DNA from: Mesostigma viride
Lineage: Eukaryota; Streptophyta; Mesostigmatophyceae; Mesostigmatales; Mesostigmataceae
DNA length: 64,000 nucleotides
Assembly: GCA_009746045.1 (NCBI GenBank)
Contig: RPFO01000365.1
Coordinates: 17,090 to 81,089 of the forward strand
Reading direction: 5' to 3'
Shown here: positions 54,801-64,000 of the stretch, piece by piece
How the letters are laid out: the number at the start of each line of letters is the position of its first letter
Numbering within the stretch: position 1 is the stretch's first letter
Program-made: the position numbers and the translations under genes
The notes under the pieces: model-generated
Seen by the model: the letters and a program-made list of their open reading frames with translations, nothing else
Database searches by the model: none
Told to the model about the DNA's origin: nothing

Positions 54801-56384
54801 CCTTCCCATGTTGGAGCACCTCCACCTGCGGCAGCGCCGGCACCGATTGGTCAGCACGGCGGACAACCGTTTTCCAACGTACGTTGCCCTTCCATGTCGT
54901 TATCTCATTTTCCCGTTCGAACTCGCTCATGCTTGGTAGCGACATGGTCTGGAATGTTCTTGTTGTAAGCATCTTTCCATGATAATGGAGTTATTTGCAT
55001 ATAAGGCAGTTAGTGAGCTTCATAATGGCAACTTATGTTTATGGCGTCCCCAGCTAATTGCACCCACCAAATCCATGACTATGTTGTAACTTGTAATTAG
55101 TTTCTGAACATCGTGTTTAATTTCTTATGTTGCTGACCCAAAACAGGGAAGTTCAAGACAAAATCCAACACCAGTGCCCAGTTGTGAAGGCACAAACAAG
55201 GCAACCAGGAAAAGGAAGGCCTCCTACAAGTGTGCTCGCAGAGGTATTTCTGGGAGGCGCTGCTGTGACAACACGGGCACCCATCCGGACAATCCACTTG
55301 TGGCCGGCCGTGAACCACTTCAATTCGTTGGCTCTCATTTATACTGCACGGGGTGCGCGGATGCTGTACGCTCCAAGAAAAGGTACGCCTGGGTATGCGC
55401 GTGTTGTTTTTACTCTACATGTCATCAATACATTGAACAACCTTTTTCTGATTTGCGTCGTTTATCAAGCACAGTCTCTTAGTTGCCTTAGCTTTCATGG
55501 TGTTCACCAAGGCCATATCAAATATTGTAGTAGTGCATAATGTAACTCTTTTGGCTGAATGTTCTTTGGGTTTTGTTGATTGGCCTGTGATTGGTCTTTA
55601 TGGCCTGCTAGTTTTGGTTTACGGTATGGTTTTGCTTGGAAATAGATTTTTATTCTACAGAAGCCTTATTGCAGCGTTTATGGTAGATGAGCCCGTTTGG
55701 CAGCCCTATGCCGGGCGTAATCTTATCTTAACCTCGTGGCTTGTCCTTTCCTACTAGCACATTACTGACAAGCCACACACAACATGGGGTCGCAAGAAAA
55801 CCTTAGCATAGCGCTCCATGGGGTGTTCATGGCAAGCCCAATGCGTGGTGGCTAAATGTTTAACCTTTACTCGGGGGCTCGGCGTGCCATGCTTCCAAGT
55901 TCGTTGTCTCTTTTCATTAATATAACTCTCCCCATTTGTTACCCATTTGTCCCGCATTGTCTTACATGAATGCTTTGTACTTTGCTGTATTCCGTGTTTG
56001 TGGCGTTTCAATATCGAGCAGCACCTTGAGCACTACGGAGATTAACCAATTTATTGACGCCCTTAAGCCTTACCCCAATGTTGACTGCGGTCAAATATAT
56101 GAGACCCCCAAGCTCGCTAATCAGGCGCTCGACAAAGCCAACAAGCAAGAGCTCAAGAATGGGCCCCTAAATTTTCACGACCTCAACTGGGTGTTGGTGT
56201 TTTGCGATAAAGGTCCAAAGCAAAGGGTCCTTTTGCGATCTAGCTTACCAACCAACAGAACCGCTGACTATTTGAGCGGCGAGGGCGAAAGGGCAAACTG
56301 CAAGCCTCGTTGTAGACGAAACGAGAGCAATGCACAAAAGACATCAAAAGCTTGCGCCCCGCCTTCGGACGCCCCACTGGATGC

Positions 56385-57190
56385 CGCCCCGGCTGCCGTG
56401 CCCTCTGCCCCGGCTGCGGTGCCCTCCGCCCTGGCTGCCGTGCCCTGCGCCCCGGCTGCCGTGCCCTCCGCCCCGGCTGCCATGCCCTGCGCCCCGGCTG
56501 CCGTGCCCTCCGCCCCGGCTGCCGTGCCCTGCGCCCCGGCTGCCGTGCCATGCGCCCCGGCTGCCGTGCCCTCCGCCCCGGCTGCCGTGCCCTGCGCCCC
56601 GGCTGCCGTGCCCTCCGCCCCGGCTGCGTGCCCTCCGCCCCGGCTGCGGCGCCCTCCGCCCCGGCTGCCGTGCCCTGCGCCCCGGCTGCCGTGCCCTGCG
56701 CCCCGGCTGCGGTGCCCTCCGCCCCGGCTGCGGCGCCCTCCGCCCCGGCTGCCGTGCCCTCCGCCCCGGCTGCGGTGCCCTGCGCCCCGGCTGCTGTGCC
56801 CTCCGCCCCGGCTGCGGTGCCCTCCGCCCCGGCTGCTGTGCCCTCCGCCCCGGCTGCGGTGCCCTCCGCCCCGGCTGCCGTGCCCTGCGCCCCGGCTGCC
56901 GTGCCCTGCGCCCCGGCTGCCGTGCCCTGCGCCCCGGCTGCCGTGCCCTCCGCCCCGGCTGCCGTGCCCTGCGCCCCGGCTGCGTGCCCTCCGCCCCGGC
57001 TGCGGCGCCCTCCGCCCCGGCTGCCGTGCCCTCCGCCCCGGCTGCGGTGCCCTGCGCCCCGGCTGCTGTGCCCTCCGCCCCGGCTGCGGTGCCCTGCGCC
57101 CCGGCTGCTGTGCCCTCCGCCCCGGCTGCGGTGCCCTCCGCCCCGGCTGCGGTGCCCTCCGCCCCGGCTGCCGTGCCCTCCGCCCCGCGG
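56385..57190 (+). repeat. 21-bp coding minisatellite (heptapeptide AAVP[S/C]AP), about 38 copies
   Basis: Unit GCTGCCGTGCCCTCCGCCCCG with CC/CG and TCC/TGC variants. There is no stop in the sense frames of the unit, and several other frames stay open too, which explains several spurious long ORFs on both strands. The block around 56616-56680 recurs at 56976-57040, including a missing base, so a roughly 360-bp higher-order duplication has occurred inside it. Confidence 0.93.
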
Positions 57191-59662
57191 GGTGCATCAT
57201 CAACATTAGCTGCCGGACAAGAAGTGCAGGAGGATGATCCGGACAGCGATTCTGGGGATGAGGAGGAAGATGGGGGTGGAAAGGACCATGAGCGTCACCC
57301 AAGTGCCAACAAGGCATTTGCGCGGTACACCTGTGCGAGGTATGGCAGCTGCAGGGTCAACCCAAAGAAACTGCCGCGTGGGCACCCTAAGGCGCGGGCG
57401 TCTAAATTGAGGGGTGAGATGTGCGTTGGATGTCGGGTTTCATGGCGTATCGTGGAGTTACGTGAGAACCTCGGCACATCATATATCACGTACTCCGAGT
57501 TCAGGCATGAGCATGGGGCAACTGGGCTGGCCAGGGACATCTACGAAGGTGGACAACGACTAAGCGAACGTTGCCGGGAGTTTCTATGCGGTAAGATGAG
57601 TGACCTGAAGGATGGGCAGCGGGCTAATTGTAATGCTATCATCCGAGAATGGCAGAGAAGCTTAGAGGACTTGCTGGGATCCGAGGAGGCTATCAAGCAA
57701 AGGGACTACGCGTTGACTGCAGCGGATGTGAGAAACATGGAAGACAAGTTGCTTTCAACGGCGTGGAAGTTCCATGCAGAAGAAGCAGAAAGCGTGGAAT
57801 TATGGGCAGCGCGCTTGGGGGACAACGTCCGCTACTACCAACCCCAGGAGATGACCCCGGACGGTACAGTCCAACTTTCCCCCTTTGTGCTAGTGTACCA
57901 GAATGCATGGCAGCGGGAAATGTATAAACTGCATGGGCAAAAGAAGGCATTTTTGGATAGCACATTTGGGGTATCCACCATGGGTTTCTCACTGGTGACG
58001 CTCATGGTCGTGGATGCTTTTGGTAATGGTGTGCCAGTGGCTTGGTGCCTTGCCAGCGCGGAGACCAGTGCCGTGTATGAGGCATTTCTAGAAGCTGTGG
58101 TGGATGGCTGTGAAACGAAGCCCCCGTTGACAATCATCATCGATTGTTCAAACGCTGAAATGAACGCATTGAAGCGGGTGTTCCCAGCTACCAAGATCTT
58201 TTTGTGTTCATGGCACGTCCAGCGCGCTTGGTGCACGAACCTATTAACAAAGGTGAAAGGTGCCAAGGTCCGTATGGAACTGATGGAAGAGCTTAATGCC
58301 ATCTTGTATTACATGAGCTCGCGCCTTGCCGGGGATGCGGAGGCGCAAGTACGTGCGGTGCAATGCCGGCTCACCCAGTTTTATACCAAGTGGGACCCCA
58401 TTACCCCCGCATTTGTCGACTACATGCGCAGTCAATGGGAGGACAAGCTGCACATGTGGGCGAAAGCGTTTAGGGTGGCGGATTATGCCCAACATGATAC
58501 GAACAATATTCTTGAACGGTATCATCGAACCCTCAAGTATACTTGGCTGCATAACCGTGGGCGCCAACGTCTTGACTGGCTAATTTACATGTTTGGGTTG
58601 ATTGTTGGGTGGCTGGAAAGGGACCAACAGCTCAAAACCCGTGGTGTCATCATAAATCACCGTCGGCGGAAAGAAGAGATGGCGGAGCTTGACAAGGCGT
58701 GTAATCTCCAAGCGGAAATACAGCAAGGTAAAACCAGGAGCTGCTGGGCGGAGATGGTCACGGATGGTTCTTGCACATCCCGTCGCGTTGTGGTGGATTT
58801 CGTGACTTGCGTGAGGTCATTTAATATTGACCTCAACTCTAACACGGCCACTTGCGACTGCACCGACTCTAAAACAGGAAACATTTGTCATCATTTCTTG
58901 GTCGACCTCATGCTCTCCGGTGTGGCTACCCGTGAGGACATTGAGCTTGTGATCAAACGCCGGGCAGCATTCGGTGTTCCGCCAAACAAGCACTCTTGTG
59001 TGCACTTCCTTGAGGAATTGCTCTGGGTGAGAAACAAGGCAACTCCATCTGAGAAAGGGGAGGCTTCGGATTTTCCTGACACGGCTGACGTCGATGAAAC
59101 TCCCGATGACGCCCAGCCACCCGACTTTGGTCAACCTGCCAATCACGACAAAGGTCAAGCATCATCTTCCGTGAAGGAGAAGAATCGGCAGATGCTTAGC
59201 CGAATCGAGGCTGCATGGGATGGGGCGGCAACCGAGGATGGTTTGCGGCGCGCCCAAGAGCTCACAAGTCTAGCTTTGGCGGACGTGGCGCGACAAATTG
59301 AAGACTTTGTGCGCTTGGATAGGCAAAGGGCAGCAGTGGGCAATGTTCCGCCTACACCTACCTTGCGCCTTGTTGATAAACCTGCGGTCAGGAGAGGCAC
59401 TCGAGACATTCGGCACGACCCCGCTGTATTCGGGCAACAATGTGGTGTCAAACGTGCATTTGTCCGTCGGAATGGTGGGGCAAAGAAACAGAAGCTGAGC
59501 GTCATGGGCCGATTGCAGAAAGATGCTGCCAGTGAGGCAAGCAATGGTGCGGGGTCCCGAGCCCAAAGCAATCCACTATGTTCTTTTCCACTTGCTGAAG
59601 CGTCGGATTCATCATTGGCCATGCCGGAAGGCGGCCAAGCGGCTGTCGACCACGGCTTGTGA

Positions 59663-59786
59663 TGGAGCTCAAGCTGCCGAGGCATACATGTGGAGGTAAT
59701 ACACTGTGCAAGAGCCAATGTCCTTCGGCGAAGTCATTCCTCACAGGCATGTTGTGTGTGGGCGGGGGCAGGGGCGGGGGCGCGCG
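59663..59786 (+). other. MULE region just after the transposase stop
   Basis: Non-coding. A GTAATA donor-like site follows at 59696, so an alternative 3' splice form is conceivable. Confidence 0.3.
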
Positions 59787-59942
<156 letters not shown>

Positions 59943-60592
59943 ACTGCCCGACTGCCCGACTGCCCGACTGCCCGACTGCCCGACTGCCCGACTGCCCGAC
60001 TGCCCGACTGCCCGACTGCCCGACTGCCCGACTGCCCGACTGCCCGACTGCCCGACTGCCCGACTGCCCGACTGCCCGACTGCCCGACTGCCCGACTGCC
60101 CGACTGCCCGACTGCCCGACTGCCCGACTGCCCGACTGCCCGACTGCCCGACTGCCCGACTGCCCGACTGCCCGACTGCCCGACTGCCCGACTGCCCGAC
60201 TGCCCGACTGCCCGACTGCCCGACTGCCCGACTGCCCGACTGCCCGACTGCCCGACTGCCCGACTGCCCGACTGCCCGACTGCCCGACTGCCCGACTGCC
60301 CGACTGCCCGACTGCCCGACTGCCCGACTGCCCGACTGCCCGACTGCCCGACTGCCCGACTGCCGACTGCCCGACTGCCCGACTGCCCGACTGCCCGACT
60401 GCCCGACTGCCCGACTGCCCGACTGCCCGACTGCCCGACTGCCCGACTGCCCGACTGCCCGACTGCCCGACTGCCCGACTGCCCGACTGCCCGACTGCCC
60501 GACTGCCCGACTGCCCGACTGCCCGACTGCCCGACTGCCCGACTGCCCGACTGCCCAACTGCCCAACTGCCCGACTGCCCGACTGCCAACCT
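59943..60592. repeat. GACTGCCC octanucleotide repeat (about 80 copies)
   Basis: About 650 bp of GACTGCCC, with one 7-bp unit near 60361 (GACTGCC) and a few variant units (AACTGCCC) at the right end. No reading frame on either strand contains a stop, so six long but meaningless ORFs cross it. Confidence 0.96.
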
Positions 60593-63074
60593 AACGAACT
60601 CCCTCTCACTGCGTCTCTCTCTGCTGGGCTTCCTTTTCCCTTTTTCTCCCCCGTTATTGTATTGTGGTTGTGCATGTGCATGTAATGCCCATATGTACGC
60701 AATTAGAAAAAGAGATTCCTGAAGTTTTTCATCCATAGCTTGTCACGAATCATTGTTTGTGTGTGGTTGAGTCCAGGGTTCTAAACTCAGTGCTTGTCTA
60801 TTTGCTCTTAATGCAGGAGGTGGTGACCGAGCTTTCGGCATGAAGATTCCAAGACTACCCTCATATTGGAGCATTATCAGCTGGCAGCTGCAAATGCCCA
60901 AGGGCTGCAATGGATGGAGCTCTCGAGTTGAAGGGCCCATTATCATAAAGGCCTGCCTTCACGTTGGCCATGTTACACAGTCATGAATGAATAAATTAAT
61001 AAACACGTAGACAGCGTCAGCATATTTCCTGATGGAATGGGGAAGGGGGGATGGGGACAGTCATAAGCTAGCCGCAGTGGTGCAGTATCATGTGTCTTAT
61101 ATGCATACTGCTATAAAACTGGGCACCTTGAAAATTTTCCTCGTGGGCTAGCTAGGATCCATGCGACAACTGGATGATTGTGAGGTTCTTCAACATCTAC
61201 CTGGTCAGTAATTTTGCAGGTGGCCGGCCAACACAAGGTATGCGTTGCTAACATTCAACACATGCATGCGTCTGCTGATTTAATAATGCATACCGATGCT
61301 GGTTGACCTTGATAGCTAATTTATTGGCGGATCCACACGTCACGTTGCCGTAAGTAATAATCATAAGATGTCATGATTGACTGCGTCAACGAGCATACAT
61401 CCCCATTGGAATGGTTGAGCAATGAGCCCCGACCAAATTATCAGTCAAACCTTAATTTGGGTTGAAAGAGCGTCAAACACATTCTTGATTGTCCAAATTC
61501 TTACTATATGATCTGACGTGCATCCATCCTCACAATGCCAATGGCCGCTATCTCATGGATGACAGGAACATGTTTCCTGCTCTAAAATTAAATTAAATAA
61601 ATTATAGCATGCCTCGGTGGGGTGGGCATGTAGCACCTAGAGTGCTTTCCAGTCCCTGTAAGTTGCACAGTGGGAAAGGGGCAAAGACACCTGCGTCCTC
61701 ACTCATGCCCGAAGGCAGGCCACAGCTGCGTTCAACGCTCGTTGGACTATGGCAAACTGTGGGTGTGCTAAAGCTGAAATATGCGCGAGTATGCTGGTAT
61801 GTTGGCTGCTCTAAGGACCGAGCCACTGATGGCCAGTGGTGGAATCATCTTGCACGTAGTCTAGCTAGCCAACCCCAACACTGTCCCAAGGTACCTAGCC
61901 ACAAAGACCCCACTAGCTGCAGGCATGGGTGCCAACAAAGTGTGATTCGGCTAGGATCGGCTCCCAAACATGCGAGCCATACATGTGTGCTTTACATTTA
62001 CGCACACACTGACAACCTCAGCCCAGGTCGATCCACGTTGGTTGACATTAGACAACGTATTGACGCTGTAATTACCAAATAAGCAAAAAAGCTCACCATG
62101 GGCTCAACAATTTTCAGGCACGGCATGTGCACGGCAGTTGCCTGCACCTATTTTACAATGCACGTCAGTGGTAAAAAGCTTGGTACTGTATTTCATTGAT
62201 ATTTGTAATGCCATCCTTGCCTGCATGTCCCAAGGGCTACTCTAAAAAAAGAAGAAGCAGTATCAACGACAAGCTTTCTACTTTAGGACACAAGGATCCC
62301 TATACAAACACTCATACAAGAACAAACCCAGCATTCAACAAACCCATCACCAAATGATACAGTGGTCAGTCACACTCTGCAACACTAAACTTGAAGGATA
62401 CAGCAACACTAGCAACCTACGCAAAATAAGCAAGATACTGTAACAGATACATGTGGTCCAGTTCCCAGATACGGGCTGACAGTTCCGCGAGGGCCGACAA
62501 GGTGTGCTACCAAGCTTTACGCAGAAAATCAGAAGAGAAAGGCGCGCACGATGACCGCGTCCAGACGCATTTCCCGGTATATCTCTTCAAGGTCTACTTG
62601 GAAACTTGGTAGCGAGGTATGGAGAGGCAATGCATAAAAAGCTCGGAAGCTAACGAGAGAAGGCAGGGTGGGGGGAAGAAGACAGGACGGGACGTTGGAG
62701 GAACGCATGAGACGGAGGGAGGGAGCGAGCAAGGGAGGGAGGGAGGGAGAAAAAAACGAGAGAGGGAAAGATTGCCAGACAAAAGATCGATTCGAAGAGG
62801 AAACTAAGTGTGCCGACATTACTGCGAGTAGAGAAAGCAGAATTTTTATTGCTATGGATCCCAGGGACGTCAAAGACTGTTTGTCTCCTACTTTAGACAA
62901 ATTAGGGTCCGATGATTATACTTTAGAACAACCATGGCATTCTCGTCGCCCAACTTCCCGGCTGCGCAATTGCCAGGCAATAGTCACTACTGCATCACAA
63001 AGAAACCAGATTTTTGCCACCTTCAAGCGTAAATTGCCAGCACCTTGGCAAAAATAATGCAATGATGCCAATTG
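60593..63074 (+). other. MULE right internal region, no recognised gene
   Basis: About 2.5 kb. A stretch at 60818-60950 follows a TTAATGCAG acceptor-like site and stays open for some 20 codons. An open frame at 61609-62082 has no family features. A GGGA-rich purine tract occurs at 62690-62765. No second transposon gene was identified. Confidence 0.4.
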
Positions 63075-63277
63075 CATCCTTGACTGCGCTTGTAGTCAAC
63101 AAAGAAATTAGCCAAGTCCTACAGTAATTGGCGCGGCAGGCCCTTTTTTCCCGCGTAACTCGTGTGCCGGTCCGGCGCGGCGTGGCCTGGGCAGGCGCGT
63201 CGGACTTAGTGCGGTGGTGTCCCGGAACCCCGCACTCACCCCCGCACTCGAGTTTGTGTCATCAGAGCCAAATTATG
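63075..63277 (-). repeat. MULE right terminal inverted repeat (203 bp)
   Basis: Starts CATCCTTGACTGCGCTTG and ends GAGCCAAATTATG; inverted copy of 52768-52970. Confidence 0.92.
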
Positions 63278-64000
63278 AGACGTCTTCTGCCCGTCATTTT
63301 GACAGGGTATGCCCGAGTGCTGGACTGCGGGTCACAACTCGGGTCACAATTGACTGAATTGAGACTGAAGTTGAGTTGAGTATATTCCCGGTGGTCCGAC
63401 AACCGGAGCTGTTGTTGGTGTTTGGCTGCAACACGGAGACGGAATACGGAAATCAAACTTTTCAGCCTTTTTCAGCGCAGATTCAATGGGCATGGATGAT
63501 GGCATGCGCGCCGCGCGCCTTGCTCTTGTTTGGCTATTGGACCGTAGCTGTCAGCTCGGCTCAGCTCGCTACGTAGTGTTGAGGCTGGTGGTGATCTGTG
63601 AAGTCACTGAAGTGTGATCTGTCTCCACGCGTGATAGCGCCGCGCCACGCTTACGTACCTAACTTGCGACAGGCAGCTTTATTAAATTTTGCGCCTGAAG
63701 GGCTACCGAGCTACCTCGGTACTCGGTACAGTGTAGTCGTACCTCCATGACTCAGAATTTATCGGTATTTCCCAAACACCGCCCAATAATTTTCTTCGTC
63801 TATGAAAGAATATATCTTCTAGCAGGGTTCTAGTGTATTTTAATGACAAGCTCTGCCAGGATGAAACGCTGCTGTACCAGCGATGACACGCAATTCGCCA
63901 GCGGGATCGTCGTCGACAAGTACTCGGCAAAAAATTCTGAATTTCACATATTGTTGTGGCGTGCACGCCGGACTGCGCGAGAGAAATGCCTGCGTATGGA
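63278..64000. other. Right edge, no gene recognised
   Basis: Sequence that presumably adjoined the OPR-RAP promoter before the MULE inserted. A minus-strand ORF at 63703-63966 (87 aa) has no recognisable feature and is not called. Confidence 0.4.

Larger units (their letters stand above)
54636..59662 (+). pseudogene. MULE transposase gene, three proposed exons, frame-broken in a coding minisatellite
   Basis: Exons 54636-54878, 55147-55382 and 56022-59662 join in matching phases (donors GTACGT, GTACGC; acceptors AAACAG, GAGCAG). Exon 1 has a poly-Pro tract from a CACCGC repeat. Exon 2 carries a Cys/His-rich segment (CARRGISGRRCCDNTGTH, YCTGCADAVRSKKR). Exon 3 has a 120-residue lead, then about 38 repeats of AAVP[S/C]AP, an acidic linker, and the catalytic domain: [47 protein letters not shown] finger follows ([19 protein letters not shown]). 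Two 1-bp deletions in the repeats (near 56626 and 56983) move the frame 1 to 3 to 2, so the catalytic part is out of frame with exons 1-2. The start codon is uncertain. Confidence 0.75.

Noticed and set aside
54334-54939. ORF of 201 aa with His-Arg repeats
   Set aside because: It is another frame of the CACCGC repeat; the poly-Pro frame is better supported by matching splice phase.
56240-57317. Minus-strand and other-frame ORFs rich in [15 protein letters not shown] or RPGCRAL
   Set aside because: Shadows of the 21-bp coding minisatellite of the MULE transposase gene.
63703-63966. Minus-strand ORF of 87 aa at the right edge
   Set aside because: No recognisable motif, no supported start context and no neighbouring exon.

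Overview
The window looks like nuclear DNA of a eukaryote, most likely a chlorophyte green alga. The main evidence is a very large OPR (octotricopeptide-repeat) gene ending in a RAP domain, a family strongly expanded in green algae. Spliceosomal introns with GT/AG borders fit this, as do the many retroelements and DNA transposons. I cannot name the species. Only two or three genes look like host genes; most of the sequence is nested, partly decayed mobile DNA. I saw no rRNA gene, convincing tRNA gene or CRISPR array.

Layout. (1) 1-12.6 kb: remnants of several LTR retrotransposons. These are a gag-like ORF with a poly-Gln tract and an upstream ORF with an RNase H1-type hybrid-binding domain (minus strand), a gag-like fragment (plus), a copia-like gag and pol (minus, 10.7-6.0 kb), and a further uncharacterised ORF (minus). 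(2) 12.7-22.9 kb: a protein-kinase gene cut in its 5' coding part by an 8,494-bp LTR retrotransposon. The insertion has seemingly identical 457-bp LTRs, a 5-bp target duplication (GCCGG), and an intact 'empty site' in a duplicated segment of the same gene. (3) 24.4-28.9 kb: a five-exon transposase gene (EnSpm/CACTA Tnp2 or KDZ type, minus strand). (4) 29.3-32.6 kb: palindromic 152-bp tandem repeats, a three-exon gene of unknown function, and a GTAACC-rich palindromic repeat. (5) 32.6-36.3 kb: a hAT-like element (8-bp TSD, CAGTG termini) without transposase, containing an 'ORF1-only' LINE-like element. (6) 36.6-43.9 kb: an R2-like LINE with a restriction-like endonuclease, a short internally deleted copy of it, and a second ORF1-only LINE-like element between other inverted repeats. 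(7) 44.4-52.5 kb: the two-exon OPR-RAP gene (minus strand). (8) 52.77-63.28 kb: a 10.5-kb MULE with 203-bp terminal inverted repeats. Its spliced transposase gene holds a heptapeptide minisatellite, and long tetra- and octanucleotide arrays follow it.

The strongest candidate for something undescribed is the copia-like family present twice (10.7-6.0 kb minus, 13.3-19.8 kb plus). In both copies a retropepsin-like segment lies between integrase and reverse transcriptase, not before integrase. The protease triad is D-T-N/Q rather than D-T-G. The reverse transcriptase centre reads H-G-D-D rather than Y-V-D-D. In the plus copy, where termini can be fixed, the LTRs begin AGTT and end AACT instead of TG...CA. 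Several frame breaks in separate ORFs fall on homopolymer runs, so some 'pseudogenes' may be base-calling errors; this is flagged where it matters.
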